NCBI RefSeq assembly: GCF_020740795.1
Contig: NC_067285.1
Location: 39,468,511-39,532,510, forward strand
Length of the DNA: 64,000 nt
Origin: Apus apus
Taxonomy: Eukaryota > Chordata > Aves > Apodiformes > Apodidae
Direction of reading: 5' to 3'
The translations under genes and the position numbers were made by a program. The notes under the pieces are model-generated. The model saw only the letters and a program-made list of their open reading frames with translations, made no database searches and was not told the origin of the DNA. This document shows positions 1-22,379 of this stretch, piece by piece; the first letter of the stretch is position 1, and every line of letters begins with the position of its first letter.

Positions 1-92
1 TTGACAAGCAACAGGCCCCTGCCTCCCCAAACACCAGGGCACCCCCCTCCATTCAACCCACAGCCCTTCTGCAGCCTTTCATGCCAGCCTTA

Positions 93-9930
<9,838 letters not shown>

Positions 9931-10834
9931 TCTGCCACATTCCTCCATCTCCCTGTGGGCTGCAGGGAAACTTCTTGCTGGGGCATCTCCTCCCCCTTCT
10001 CCCTCACCAACCTCAGGATCTCCTTCCAGTGCTGCTCTAACCTCTGCTCTTTTTTTTTGTCCCCTCTGCTTTCAGGTTCCCCCTTCTCTCATACCTTAGT
10101 TGCAATCTCTCAGTGCATCCTCAGGTTTGGAGCTGGGGGAGCTCAACTCCACCCTAGAGGAGGAGTGTGAGCTGTCAGAAATGAGGGTTGTGACCAGAGC
10201 AGGGACACCACAGAACTGTTTAGGTGTCTATGAAGACATGGAAAGCCACGAGAAACCCCTGAATGCCTGTTGGTGACAGGCAAACACTTCTTGCACAGCC
10301 AGGAGAGTTTTGTACAACAGGGCTGTCTGTGTTTTCATGAGGTGCTTCCTCCAGGTTATGCTGGTTGTTTTCCACACATGACCAAAGCAGGAGTTAGGAA
10401 GAGTGTGGGTTTTCCTGTTCCCTTTAAAGCAACCTGCAGGTGGTGATGATTTCCCTCAGCCCCAAGCCTGTGTTAGGTCCAACTTGAGGGGAGTTAAGCA
10501 AAGAAAGGTTCTCCTAACAGTCCCAAGATGACAGCAATGCCCTTTTTCTCTCTCCACCAGCCACTGTCTTTTCTCTCCTCAGCTGTGAACTATCCCTGGA
10601 GGACTTTTTCCCCTTCTGGGGTGGTGGAAATAAACACCTGGGAGTGAGCCCGAGGGAAGCACAGGCTGCTGGAGGCCCAGTTCTGCATCACACTCACTCC
10701 CCCAGGTGCCACCACAACCAGGGCACTGGGGTGGGCACAAGGCACAGGGTGGACAGGTGGGATTTCACTGGCAGGGATGGAAGCAGCTCTGGGGACTGTT
10801 GTGTTGGCTGAGAGGGAATAGAGGTCAGAACGTT

Positions 10835-11800
10835 CCTGGTGAGCTGGTTTGGTTTGGTGGGGTTTTTTTTGGTAGCGGGGGAAGGAGCTGAGAAGCTTCT
10901 CCTGCTCCAAAACCAGCCAAGGAGCCATCAGAGGGACAAGAGATGAACCTCTGCCATGAACATAGGAGAGAACTGAGGGAAGAGCTGAGCAGAGTGAGTA
11001 GGTAGAGAGGAAGAAGAGCTGAGCTGGAGAGGGGAGAGGCAGTGCTGGGGTGAACAGTGGATGAGAAGGAAGGGGAAGAAGGTGCCCAAGTTTCCCATGG
11101 TGAGATGGCAGCTGTGCCCCTGCACCCATGGAGGAACGTGGTGAAACATTCCCTGAAGGAGCCAGGAGGGGTGAGCTTGGATTTGCTGCCTGTGGGCTGG
11201 GATGGTGCAGCTGTGGAAGCCCCCGGGCCAGGGGAGGTGCCTGTTCCTGAAGCCCCCGTGACTCTGTGGGAAGCCCAGGCTGGAGCAGCTCCAGGCCTGG
11301 TGGGAAGGACTCGTGGAGCAGAGGTTGGTGGAGGACTCTGCCATGGGAGGGACCCCGTGGGGAAGCCGGGAATACTGTGAGGAATCCTTCTCCCTGAGGA
11401 GGAAGGAGCAGCAGGACCCACCAGCCTGTGAACTGACTCTAAACCCCATCCCCCTGTGCTGCTGGGGGGGGAAGGAGGGAGAGAAACCAGGAACAAAGGG
11501 ATTTGGGAGGGAAGAAGGGGGGGGGGGTAACACATGCAAGCCCTGCTCTGGGTGTGTCTGTGTCCTGTGGGGGTGTGATTAGTGTGACATTAAATTGTTA
11601 TTTTTCCCCAAGTTGAGTCTGTTTTGCCCAGGACCTCAATCAGTGAAGATCCCTCCTTGTCCTTGTCTGGCCCCATGAGCTTCCAGTTGGGTTTGTCCTC
11701 CCCATCCCAGGGTGTGTGTGAGGGGGGAAGTTGGGTGAGTGGCCACGGGGCTGGTTCTTTGTTGTCGTGTTGGGAGAGAAACAGAAGAACCCACGACACC
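10835..11800 (+). repeat. dispersed LTR-like repeat
   Basis: The segment beginning GCTGGTTTGGTTTGGTGGGG shares long stretches with 49335-49690 and, inverted, with 18190-18360 (for example AGAGATGAACCTCTGCC and ACATAGGAGAGAACTGAGGG). Its far end (ATTAAATTGTTATTTTTCCCC, then a CCCACGACA-type end) resembles a solo LTR of an avian endogenous retrovirus. No viral coding sequence is attached. The LTR assignment and ends are inferred. Confidence 0.5.
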
Positions 11801-14090
11801 TGGGTATGTTCATGTTGGAGTGTGCAAGGCTCTGGTTTTAAAGAGCAAAGCAGGGGCAAGAGACTTGTAAGAGGAGTGACAGCTCTGAGCCTAAATCCAG
11901 GAGGAGGGAACACATCAGGGGGATGCAGCCCGTTCCAAGCAGCAGGGAACCTGCTGGTGAACCTGCCACTCCAAGAAGAGATGTGATGTTAACATCATGC
12001 TCCTGTCAACTGGTTCTTTTGCCTGGGGCATGGGTGAAACAACACGGTGTGTGAACATTGAGCCTCAGAGGGCTCATCGTGTTATTTTCAGGGCTAATGG
12101 GACAGATCAAGGGGACACCTGGGAGATCTGCACCTGCCACCAAGCTGGAAGGGCTGCCCAGTTCCATGCCAGCTCAGGAATCATTCCTGGTGAGCATCCC
12201 ATGGAGCAACGTGGGATTCAGGCCTAGTGTTCATCACTTAAGAGTCTTTCAAGAGCAATGACTCATACAAAACCTGTTCTTCTCTGCTTCCTACACCGTT
12301 TTTTTATTAGTTTCTAAACACTGCCTCCGAGTGCTGGGGTGAAGGGGCAGAGCCCTTCTCACCTCTGAAGGAAGAAGGGGCAGACCCAGGCACCTGGCCA
12401 TGGTGGTTGGCCTGCTGGCTGCACAGATCCTGGCTTCTCTCCTGGTTAAAGGGCAGCTTGGGTGGAGCCTTCTGCCAGGTTGAATATTCAACAGCACCTG
12501 CAAGTACATGAGAAGGTTGCCTGGAAGCGCTGTCTGATAAGGGCTGTGCCCCGCTCCTGATGTTAATAACCCCCTCAGGGGCAGTTGTGTGACACGGGTG
12601 TGTCACAGAACACGAGTCTGAGAGGTTGAACTCCACGTTTAATCAGTGACTTGTAGTATTTTTTTGGTGATCCAGCCACAGGCGTGTCCAGGGATAGATG
12701 AGGAAAGGTTTGTTGTCAGCCTTGTCACGCGTCCTCACCCGACAAATAAACAGGGCAGGCGTGGCCTTGAAAGCAGGGAGATAGGAAATAATTGATCAGG
12801 GTAGAGTGAGAGCTTTTTGCACCACTTGTGTTTGGTGGAGGTTTCAAGCCCTGCAGCAGGACACGAGCCCTGGCTTCACGTGGTCCTCTTGGGAGCCCTG
12901 CAGCACCAAACCCAGCGAGAAGGCAGACTCTGCACTGTCTCTCTCTGGTGATACCTGTGGTCTTATCACTGAGGGGATCACGTTCCTGCACTTTCTTTCA
13001 TCACCAACCTTACTGCAAATAGCTCTAAACTATGTTTATGCAAGACTAGCAAGCATCTCAGCAGGTAGCAGAGCTGGGAGCACAGTCCCAGCAGCCCCAC
13101 TAGCACGTGTGCTCTGAGAGAAAAGAAGTCACAGTGAACTGGAAGAACTCCCAGCCACCTGAGGCTGCAGGAGGGCAGGCTGAGAACCTTTCACTCAAAT
13201 GTTCCAGGCTGCAGGGCAAGCATGAGCTGTAGCTTCTCTTCAGACTACTCCATGCCTTGGAGACAGGAACAACTGTGTACTGACCCGCTCAGGAACGATC
13301 TCAAGGATATCTTGTGCCCACAACTAAGAAAAGGAAGTGATAACCAGGTTTTAACCGTGGTGCAAACAGCTGTGAGAACACAACAGCTGTAGTTTCTCAT
13401 CAGCGTTTTCTTGGTGTTGTTCTGGTTTGTGGCAGCACGAGTGCCAGGCACGCTGAGGGCAGGAGGTGACCTGTGCCCTGTGCACGTGCTCTGGTGTTTC
13501 CTGACTTCCTTGGGAATGGCCCAGAGCTGTGGAAGGACTGCTGAGGTTTCTGGGCTGGACTGCAGATAAGCTTCCCCAGGGAGAGAACTGGGGTGGGGTT
13601 TTTTTTTGCATCTATTTGGTCACACGTTCACCTTTTTTAGATACTCCTGGGAATAACAAGATCCCAGGAGTGTGATTCCCAACGGGGAGATGCTTCCCCA
13701 TCCCAGGTCACAGCCAGCTAGAAGAGCTGGCTGTGTGATGTTCTGGCCCAGACAGCTTGTACAGGCAGCCTTGGTGTTGACTAATTAGTGACAAGTCTTC
13801 AAAGGAAAATGAGAGCAAACAGCCCACTATTTTAACTGGAAACCATCTTATGAAGATGTGCTCCTGAGAACGACTGTGAGAGCACGGGTTGGTGCTCTTG
13901 TCAAAGCTCTGGCAGAGCCCTCCCAGGACACCAGCCAAGCACAGGCAGCCCAGCTGAACTGAAGGAGTTCTTCCAGCATCCCCCAGAGCCTGGACAACCT
14001 CATCTTTGGGGCTGCTGAGCTCAGAAGCTACAGCCATCCTGGCAAGCAGAACCCTGCCAGGGAGCAGATGAGAGAAGTGCTGTGCCCATC
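11800..14090. other. intergenic DNA without recognised features
   Basis: I see no gene, RNA or clear repeat family here. The open frames are short and lack splice-consistent homology to anything I recognise. Confidence 0.5.
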
Positions 14091-14095
14091 CTTGG

Positions 14096-14320
14096 GGCTG
14101 CTCCAGATGTTAGCCCAGCTCCTGGAGACCTGTGGCCTGTGCTGCTCCAGATGTTAGCCCAGCTCCTGGAGAGCTGTGGCCCGTGCTGCTCCAGATGTTA
14201 GCCCAGCTCCTGGAGACCTGTGGCCCGTGCTGCTCCAGATGTTAGCCCAGCTCCTAGAGACCTGTGGCCTGTGCTGCTCCAGATGTTAGCCCAGCTCCTG
14301 GAGACCTGTGGCCTGTGCTG
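14096..14320. repeat. 44-bp tandem repeat, about five copies
   Basis: The unit begins TGCTGCTCCAGATGTTAGCC, contains CAGCTCCTGGAGACCTGTGG and recurs every 44 bases at about 14098, 14140, 14184, 14228 and 14272. There are only a few substitutions (GACC/GAGC, CTGT/CCGT), so the array is young. Confidence 0.9.
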
Positions 14321-14527
14321 CCCAGTGGCCCCAGCCAGCCAGCACGTGCCAGGGGGCACATCAGTGCCCACACCTCACACACGAAAGGCTGCCTCAGCTT
14401 TGGTTTCCCTCCACAGCATCAATTCCAGGCCCACGTGTGATCCTGGGAAAACCACCCTTTGAGGAGCTCTTGCATCACTTGGTTTGGGGTGGCTCCTGAG
14501 GAGGTCCCTGCTTGCCCTGCAGCTTGC

Positions 14528-15125
14528 TTACAGAGTCACAGAACTGGTGGGGTTGGAAGGGGCCTCTAGAGATCATCGAGTCCAGCTCTCTCACTGGAGT
14601 AGGATAAGCTAGAGCCCATCCCACAGGGCTGCAGCCAGGGCGGTTTGGAATGGCTCCAGGGAAGGGGACTCCACACCCTCCCTGGGCAGCCTGTCCCAGG
14701 GCTCTGTCACCCTCACTGGAAAGAAGTTTTCCCCCATATTTCAATGAACTTCCCATGTTTCAGCTTGTGCCCAGTGCCCCTCGTCCTGTCCCTGGGCACT
14801 ACTGAGCAGAGTCTGGCGCCATCCTCCCTGCACCCACCCTGAGATACCTACAGGCATTGATAAGGTCTCCCCTCAGCCTTCCCCTCTCCAGGCTGAGCAG
14901 CCCCAGCTCTCTCAGCCTTTCCTCATCAGGGAGATGCTCCAACCCCCCCAGTCCTCTTCATCACCCTCCCCTGGACTCTCTCCAGCAATTCCCTGTCTCT
15001 CCTGAACTGGGCAGCCCAGGACTGGACCCAGTTCTCCACCTGTGGCCCCCCCAGGGCAGAGCAGAGGGGGAGATGAGCTCCCTGGACCTACCGGCCACGC
15101 TCTTCTTCACTCAGCTAGGACCTGC
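14528..15125 (-). mobile_element. CR1 LINE fragment
   Basis: It starts ACAGAGTCACAGAACTGG and GGTTGGAAGGGGCCTC, then runs as reverse-complement CR1 to the CTCTTCTTCACTCAG region, just upstream of the ABCG2 promoter. It closely resembles the copies at 25528-26045 and 29098-29462. Confidence 0.9.
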
Positions 15126-15189
15126 AAGGGGTGAAAAGGGGCTGGTCCTGGCCCTGCCCTCCCCACCTTGAGCTTCCCCAGGCGCAGGG

Positions 15190-15559
15190 AGAGAGAGGGT
15201 GGAGACTCCCGGGGCGCTGCCGTCGAGGCAAAAAAATAAAACAACCAACCCCCCCCCCTCCTTTCCCGCATCCATCCCGAGTCTCCGCTCGACGATCCGC
15301 CAGAACCGACGGCAGAGCCGCCACCGCCCCTGCCCGAACCGGGAGGAATTCGGTGCCGAAGAGGCCGTTCAGCCCCTTCTCTCTGAGCCCTGCTCCAGCC
15401 CTGCTCCTTGCCAGCCGGAGCCTGCTCCGGGCTGCTCGGACCTTTGCCGTCCCACGCAACCCCCTGGGCTGCGACTTTGCCTCCAGAAAGGGGGTTTTGG
15501 GGTTTGTTTTGCAGCAGCCCTGCCCCTCATCCGGCCCCGAACCACGGAGTCGCAGCCAG
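15190..15559 (+). promoter_or_regulatory. ABCG2: ABCG2 GC-rich promoter and probable non-coding exon 1
   Basis: A CpG-rich segment (CGACGATCCG, CAGAACCGACGGCAGAGCCG and similar) ends in CGCAGCCAG followed by a GTGAGT donor at 15560. The first coding exon begins with a short 5' UTR after an acceptor at 22165-22166. An upstream non-coding exon is therefore needed, as in human ABCG2, whose exon 1 is non-coding. This segment is the best candidate. The start of transcription cannot be placed by eye. Confidence 0.5.
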
Positions 15560-16225
15560 GTGAGTCCAAACCACCTCCGTGCTCTTTTCTTTTGCTGCTC
15601 CTTGCTTGTGGGGGGATGTTTTTTTTTAACCCTTTAGCAAACCCTCTCCCGCCTGCCCCCCCCCGGGGTTCCACCTGCAACCCCTTTCTCCAGCTGGAAG
15701 GGGAAGAGGTGAAAGCTCTGCCTCCTTTTTTTCCCCCTCCCCACCCAAGCTTCGTGCTTCCCATCCCGCACCAGGGAGACCGAGAAGGTGGAGATTCCCC
15801 AGGGTGCGGGAATTGCGCGGGGGGGGGGGAGCAGCTGCGGGCTGGTTGCGGTGGGGGATGAGATGCTTGAATCTGCCCTGCCCGGCTGAAGCCAACCACT
15901 CGGGGCTGTCTTTCCCACCTCCCACCCTCTCCTCCTGCTCCCTTTCCCACCCCAGCCCTGCCGCTGGGAAGCGAGTCGGGAGCTGCGGGTTCCAGCCCTT
16001 CCCTTGGCATTCCCTTCCATTCCCTGCCTTGCTGCCTCCTCCCGGGAATTCCTCGCTTTGCCCCGGTGCTGGAATGAAGTCCAGCACCCGCTTTCCACCC
16101 CCGAGAACCGAGGAAAAACGCAGCCAAAAAAGAAAACACCCCCCCAAAAAAAATTTCACACCCTTCCCCGCCTTTTTCCCAGCTTTTCAAGGGGTTTTGC
16201 AGAGCGATTTGGCAAGAAATTAAAG

Positions 16226-16400
16226 GAGATACTTTGTTAGAAATGCGGTGTTGGTTTTTGCATCTTAAGTGTTGGAAGCAGAGCGTTGGTTTGTGGTTTG
16301 TTTGGGGGTTGTTTTTTTTTTTTTCATACATACTTTAGGAATATAATAATTGAAGAGAGAAGCGAGATACCTGCACATCCCAGTGACACCTGGGCTGAAG
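16226..16400 (+). repeat. dispersed repeat, copy 1 (TGTTAGAAATGC type)
   Basis: TGTTAGAAATGC starts about 170 bp that are similar to 46888-47040. Shared segments include GGAAGCAGAG, TAGGAATATAATA and CTGCACATCCCAGTGACACC. The TG start and scattered copies suggest an LTR, but the family is not recognised. Confidence 0.6.
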
Positions 16401-17637
16401 GGGGAATCTTGTTCCTTTTTCAGTTTTATTTTAATCTTTTATAAACGGGGAGCAAAAGCTTGGAGGCTTGAAGTGAAACCAGCAAAAAGAAAAAAGCTTC
16501 CAAAAAAACGGAAAAGTTGGAATATTTTGCCATCCTGGGAGTTGGCCCAAGCAGGTTCTCCCTCCCCCAAGTTGAACACACAGGGCTCTTTTCACAGCAG
16601 GTAGGTTACAAATCCCCAGTAAATCGGTTGGCAATTAACTTCCAGATTGCCCGAATCCCCATGATCCTCATTTACTCCCATGGGTTTAATTCCCTGGGGA
16701 AAAGGGGTTGTAGGGCTGGCAGTGGGAGGTGGTTTTTTTTTTGCACGCCCACATCCACCCTCTGGCACCCCTGTAACATGCCTGCCATGAAAGGGGGGGG
16801 GGGGAGAAAAAGAAGAGGCATTATTCAAACTTCTGTGGGTTTCTATGGATCCAAGGTGTAAAAGGCACATTTTTGGTCCTGTTGCAGCTGGCCAGGCTCA
16901 GCTTGGCACTGCCTGAAAATGAGGTAAAGCTCACTTGGTCGTGTTTTCTCTGGCAGGTTCAAATAGTCAGAAAAAAGGAAAACAGGCTTTTTTTTTTCCC
17001 CTCCCCCAGCTTATTTTAAAGCCATCTTCCTTTCAAAAACTCTGCTGAAAGCTGCCAGGTCTCTCAAAACTTCCTCCTGAAGTTGTTCTTTAAGGAGGGA
17101 AAACACTTGGAATACCTGGTTGGAGTTTGGCAACAGCCTGGAAACGCGCTTCGAAATTCTGATATTGGAAGTTTTTACTACCAGGTTCTGCTTGAACTGC
17201 AGATCCCCCGGGGCCAAGAGCTTTGCAGGAAGCCTGGCAGGCACGGGTGGTGCTTTTTAGGTAGATAAAGTCTCTTAAGGGATAGAAACAGGCCTGCTGA
17301 AGGTGTTGGAAAGACCTCAGGTGTGGTGCTGCTGTGGTTCCGGGAAGGTCAAGTCCGTTGGGTTGTTGGGTTTGTTTTGGTATGATCTTGTTTAGTGCCC
17401 CTTGTGCCTGTAGGTAAAAGGGGACTTTGTACTTTGTGCAAGTTTTATAAGGATACAGGAGAAAAGTGACCATAGGGAGAGTTTGGTTTTCTGGGCATCT
17501 GAACAGTGGGCAAAGGGATTTCCTGATGGTTTTTGAGGAAGTGGTTTCGTTTTACCCTTATGTCGTGGGTTTTTGGGCATGAGAAGAAAAGGAACAGCCC
17601 CGTGGCTGCTCACTCAACTCCCCCCCCCACACACCCC

Positions 17638-18055
17638 CTTCCTTCTGAGGAAAGGCTGAGGGAGCTGGGTCTCTTTAGTTTGGAGAAAAGGAGACTGAGG
17701 GGTGACCTCATCAATGTTTACAAATACATAAAGGGTGAGTGTCAAGAAGATGGAGTTCAGCTTTTTTCAGTGATGACCAGTGATAGGACAAGGAGTAATG
17801 GATACAAATTGGAGCATAGGAGGTTCAAGGTGAATATCAGAAAAAAATTTTTTTACTGTGAGAGTGACAGAGCCCTGGGACAGGCTGCCCAGAGAGGTTG
17901 TGGAGTCTTCTTCACCCGAGACATTCAAACCCCCCTGGACACGTTCCTGTGGGATGTGCTCTGGGTGACCCTGCTCTGGCAGGGGGGTTGGACTAGATGA
18001 TCTTTCGAGGTCCCTTCCAACCCCTAGGATTCTATAATTCTATGATTCTATGATG
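17638..18055 (+). mobile_element. young CR1 LINE fragment
   Basis: It runs from GAGGAAAGGCTGAGGGAGCT to GGATTCTATAATTCTATGA. It retains the octamer tail repeats and is very similar to the inverted copies at 34449 and 35360, so it belongs to a recently active subfamily. Confidence 0.92.
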
Positions 18056-18189
18056 AGGAGGACAAAGCTCCTGCGTCGAGACAAAGGACGAGGAGGGATC
18101 TTTGCCCGTCTTGTCCTGGGCAAAACCAAATCGACGTGGGGGAACAAAATGATAACTTGATTTCACACTAATCAAACACAGACAGGACC

Positions 18190-18360
18190 CCCTCTCCTAG
18201 CTCTGCTCAGCTCTTCCCTCAGATCTCTCCTATGTTCATGGCAGAGGTTCATCTCTTGTCCCTCTGATGGCTCCTTGGCTGGTTTTGGAGCAGGAGAAGC
18301 TTCTCAGCTTCTTACAGGGCCCTTCCCCTGCTACCAAATAACCCACCAAACCAGAACCCG
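18190..18360 (-). repeat. dispersed LTR-like repeat, partial inverted copy
   Basis: The reverse complement of the central part of the 10835-11800 repeat, including CTCCTATGTTCATGGCAGAGG and GGCTCCTTGGCTGGTTTTGG. Confidence 0.7.
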
Positions 18361-18749
18361 TTAGGAAAAGGTTAAATCTCCAGATCCAGTATTTTGCACC
18401 TTCTGAGGTCAAACACCCCTGAGGAAAACGTGTTTTTTTTCTGTTGGGCTTGAGCTGAAATTGATGCTGAACTCAGAAGCAAGAAGCCAGTTGTAGAAAG
18501 ATGCAGCCAAACAACTGGGACCTGGAAAATCCCCAGACAGCTCAGCAGTGTTATGTCTGTAAGCCATGGGCAATGATTTCTAGGAAGCTTCATTTAAAGA
18601 ATTTTACTTTGCCTAGAAATGGGGTGGATTAACAGTCCTGATGGTTCTTTCTGTGTCCTGCACCTGCTCTTTGGCTCCAGATGTTTCATGGCTGGATGTC
18701 ACATTAAATACAGGAAAGCATCTTTTACACAAGGCCTAAAGGAACAGAT

Positions 18750-19106
18750 TTAATAATAATAATAATAATTTTTATTATTATTATTATATAATATATTATA
18801 ATATAATATATTATATTATATATAGTAATATATGTATATTATAATATATAATATATTATAATATATTATAATATATTATTATATAATGTAATATAATGTA
18901 TATATAATATATAATATATAATAATATATATAGTATATTATTATATATTATAATATAATTAAATGATAATATAAATAATATATAATAATATAATATAATA
19001 TATTATATATAATATATATAGTAATATATTATATATTATATTATAATATAATATTATAATAAAAATTATTATTATTATTGTTGTTGTTGTTGTTGTTGTT
19101 GTTATT
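18750..19106. repeat. TA-rich compound microsatellite with inverted TAA/TTA arms
   Basis: (TAA)n followed directly by (TTA)n opens the tract, then about 270 bp of irregular TATA/ATAATA sequence. It closes with AAAAATTATTATTATTA and (TTG)n. The arms are self-complementary and could form hairpins. Confidence 0.95.
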
Positions 19107-19351
19107 TCCATTCCTAAGGAGCAATTGCAAACATCTTATTATCTGTAAAGGAGCACACCCCAGTATTCCTATGCTGAAATTTCTTGCTAGAGTGAGATAA
19201 ATACTTGGTTATTTTAAAATCCATTTCTGCTTACCCCCCAGTGAAAAGAAAAGGTCCCCAAAGAGCAAAACAAATCAAAAGCCCGACTCAGAAGCCTAAA
19301 TCAACAGCCTCATCACACAGGAGTTATTTCTGCTGTCAGCACTTAATCTTT

Positions 19352-19645
19352 GTGTCCAGTTCTGGGCTCCCCAGTTCCAGAGGGATCTACTGGAGAGAGT
19401 CCAAGGGAGGCTACAAGGATGATGAAGGGACTGGAACATCCTTGTTCCAGTTCCTTGACTGGAACATGATGAAGGGACAGGAAAGGCTGAGAGACCTGGG
19501 GCTGTTCAGTCTGGAGAGGAGAAGACTGAGGGGGGATCTAGTTCATGTCTATCAATACATGAGGGCAGCAAGAAGGCAGGGACAACCTCTTGTCGCTTGT
19601 GCCCTGGGACAGGACCAGGGGCAATGGATTCAAACTGGAGCCCAG
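19352..19645 (+). mobile_element. CR1 LINE fragment
   Basis: It runs from CCAGTTCTGGGCTCCCCAG to AACTGGAGCCCAGGAAGTTC. It carries an internal duplication of the GGACTGGAACA segment and is similar to 38380-38640. Confidence 0.85.
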
Positions 19646-19649
19646 GAAG

Positions 19650-20062
19650 TTCTGGAGCCCCCAACACAAGGACACGGAGCTGCTGGAGAGAGTCCAGAGG
19701 AGGCCACGGAGATGATGGGAGGGCTGGAGCAGCTCTGCTCTGGAGCCAGGCTGGGAGAGTTGGGGTGTTCAGCCTGGAGAAGAGAAGGCTCCAGGGAGAC
19801 CTGAGAGCACCTTCCAGGGCCTGAAGGGGCTCCAGGAAAGCTGGGGAGGGGCTTGGGACAAGGGCAGGGAGGGAGAGGACAAGGGGGGATGGATGAAAAC
19901 TGGAAGAGGGAGATTGAGGTGAGACATGAGGAGGGAATTCTGTGCTGTGAGGGTGGTGAGACCCTGGCCCAGGTTGCCCAGGGAAGCTGTGGCTGCCCCA
20001 TCCCATGGGCAGGGACACCTCCCATGTTGCTCAGAGCCCCATCCAACCTGCCCTTGAATCCA
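19650..20062 (+). mobile_element. second CR1 LINE fragment, fused to the previous one
   Basis: It starts GGAGCCCCCAACACAAGGAC, continues to GCCCCATCCC, then switches orientation for about 50 bp (CAGAGCCCCATCCAACCTG). This marks a rearranged or template-switched end. Confidence 0.8.
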
Positions 20063-22166
20063 GCAAAGCCAAGTGAGACAAACAAACATTTAACTGTTGC
20101 ATTTATCATGGTCAGACTCTACCTCACCCAGAACGTTCCATCAATAATACTGCAACATTAAGCTGAGACCAAAAAAACCCATAAATCTGCTCAAGTAAAA
20201 TACTGATCTAGATAACTTAAAGATGCAGTGATATGTCAAGGTCAGAGTCACACTGTCTTCTGAATGATTCTGCACTCCCATCTTGCTGCTGGTTACCCAG
20301 CAGTTGCAGGGATTTTGTGATGTCTACCTGTGATGTTGGCTCTGGAGCTGAGGGGTTGGCACCTTGCTCAGTGGGCTGGCAAGTGTTCTGACTGCACATC
20401 TCCACTAAATCATCCTTTCAGAGGGTGACTCTTGATGTCCAGGCAGATCAGCCCAGAAACTACTCTATAAATGGCCTTAGAAAATGGTCTCCTGCAGTTA
20501 AACAAGTCCTCTCTGGCACAAGTAGGGTATAAGCAGCTTATCAACAAAAGGCCTCCAGACTTGAAATGTTGCACATTGAATGGATGTTCAACCCACTCAA
20601 AGTCCATTTTAGCTTAAATTGAAGCTGAATTGTGGTTCTACGTGGAGCACAGTTTCTGTTCCTTGTAGGAAAACTGGTCCAAGGTTTCTGACCACTGAAA
20701 CATGAAGACCTTATGTTTTTGCCAGCGTGGAAGGCTGCAGTTTTGTCCCAGGAGGCAACCCTGGGCAAGGTTTGGGAGAGGATCATCTGGGGAAAGATGA
20801 CCTGGCCCTTCACGTGCAGAGAGGCCTGTTGGTGAAAGCAGATCTCCCTGTGGTGATAGCCACAAAGGCAAGTTCAGCTCTCTCTCCAGCAACCTTAGCA
20901 AAGTGATAAGGGCTTGTTGTTTGGTTTGGTTGTTTGTTTTTTTTTTTGACGTGACCATATGACTGGGTGAGATTAGATGACTGTTTTTTTGGTGAGGTTC
21001 TTTGTGTCAAATGCTCTCCAGCTCACCCAGCCTGTCTGAAATGGTCTCATCCTTGGCTTTCTGCCTTGCTGCAAGAGGTCTGGCTATGCTAAGGTGCAGA
21101 GGGCTGAGCCTGCCAGAGCTCTAGCTGCTCATCTCCCCTCTTGGTTCCCATGAACTCCCACCTCACCAGCATTTCCCCTCTTGACAGTTAAAGTCATTAG
21201 GCTCCAATGAGTCAACATGATACATCAAGAGAAGCCAGATCCTGCCTCCTACCTAAATGACCCTGTGCCACTTAGGAAGCACAAGAGAGAACAAGGGCAG
21301 GGGGAGAGCTCAGGGGCAGGAGCTTGGCTGACAAAGGAGGTGAGAATTGTCATTATTCCACAACTCCCTTCTGGTTTTCACATGGAAAGCAAATCCAAAG
21401 AAGAGAATGACTTGGCAGTGGTGTCCCTTTCCACTCTCCTACACCCTGGGCAAAAGTATTTTGATTTAAAAAACCCAGCCTAGGGTGTTTAGGTTTTGTT
21501 GCAGTGGCACAGGAGCACCAGGGGTAGGAGGAGTATCTCCTTCCAAACCACCCCTTTAAAAGAGTGTTTAATGGGCAAACCCTAAGGACATTCAAAACTG
21601 GTCCAGCTGGCACCAGTGGACCTGCTGCTGGCCAAGGCTGAGCAGGTCAGTGGTGCTGGAAACACCTCTCTGAGAATCTGTTTCTTAAATAGATTTAAAA
21701 AGAGTAGATTAGATTAAAAATAGATTGGGGGGGGAAAAAAGGAAAAGACTGTGTGCAGCATCTGTGAGAGAGGAGTGAGAAACTGGGGGCAGTGAAGAAG
21801 AAGAGGGGAGAGAGCAGCTGGGTGAGCAGCTGGTCAGCAGAGCATTGTGGTGGAGGGAGACCCTCCTCTCTCCATCCTGGTGTGAAGCAAGATGGGATCC
21901 ACCTCCCCATCAGCTCTGTCTCCTCTTAAGGGCTGAGCCCACAGGACCCAAACTCCCTCTTCTGAGAGACCCAGGAGGACATCCACAAGGCCCCTGGTAT
22001 CATGGAAGGGTGAAGAGAGCTCAGAGACCCCCCCGGATCCGAACTCCCCCCCACGAGCGGGGTCACCTCCCACCCCCTGGGCCCAACAGACACGTCTTTC
22101 CTCTCCACAGCTGATGAAATCTTCCCCCTCTCTGGGTTTTGGGGGGGGGTTTTTTTGCCTTTCTAG

Positions 22167-22379
22167 AGGAAAAATGGCAGCAGGCCAACCACACCTGAGC
22201 ATCCAGCTGTCAGACCCGGACGCAAACGGCATCCCCAGCGGGAAGCGGTCTCCTCCTGACTCAGCTGGCAGGGAAGGCAGCGTCCTCACCTTCCACAACA
22301 TCTGCTACCACGTGGAGATGAAGACTGGCTTCCTGTGCTGCAAAAAAACAGCGGAGAAGGAGGTTTTGAGAGACGTCAG
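22167..22379 (+). CDS. ABCG2: ABCG2 exon 2, first coding exon
   Basis: Acceptor TTTCTAG precedes a 7-base 5' UTR and the ATG at 22174. It encodes the N-terminal cytosolic part with [16 protein letters not shown], the first strand of the nucleotide domain. It ends in a split Ser codon before a GTGTGT donor at 22380. Confidence 0.9.

Larger units (their letters stand above)
15560..22166 (+). other. ABCG2: ABCG2 intron 1 (predicted)
   Basis: About 6.6 kb lies between the probable non-coding exon 1 and the first coding exon. It holds a dispersed repeat (16226-16400), CR1 copies, an inverted LTR-like piece (18190-18360) and a TA-rich microsatellite (18750-19106). Nothing is recognised in 16400-17630 or 20065-22166. 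Confidence 0.55.

Noticed and set aside
15199-16331. Overlapping open frames of 150-320 codons on both strands
   Set aside because: GC-rich promoter and intron sequence lacks stops by composition. None shows a recognised domain, and a GTGAGT donor fits a non-coding exon instead.
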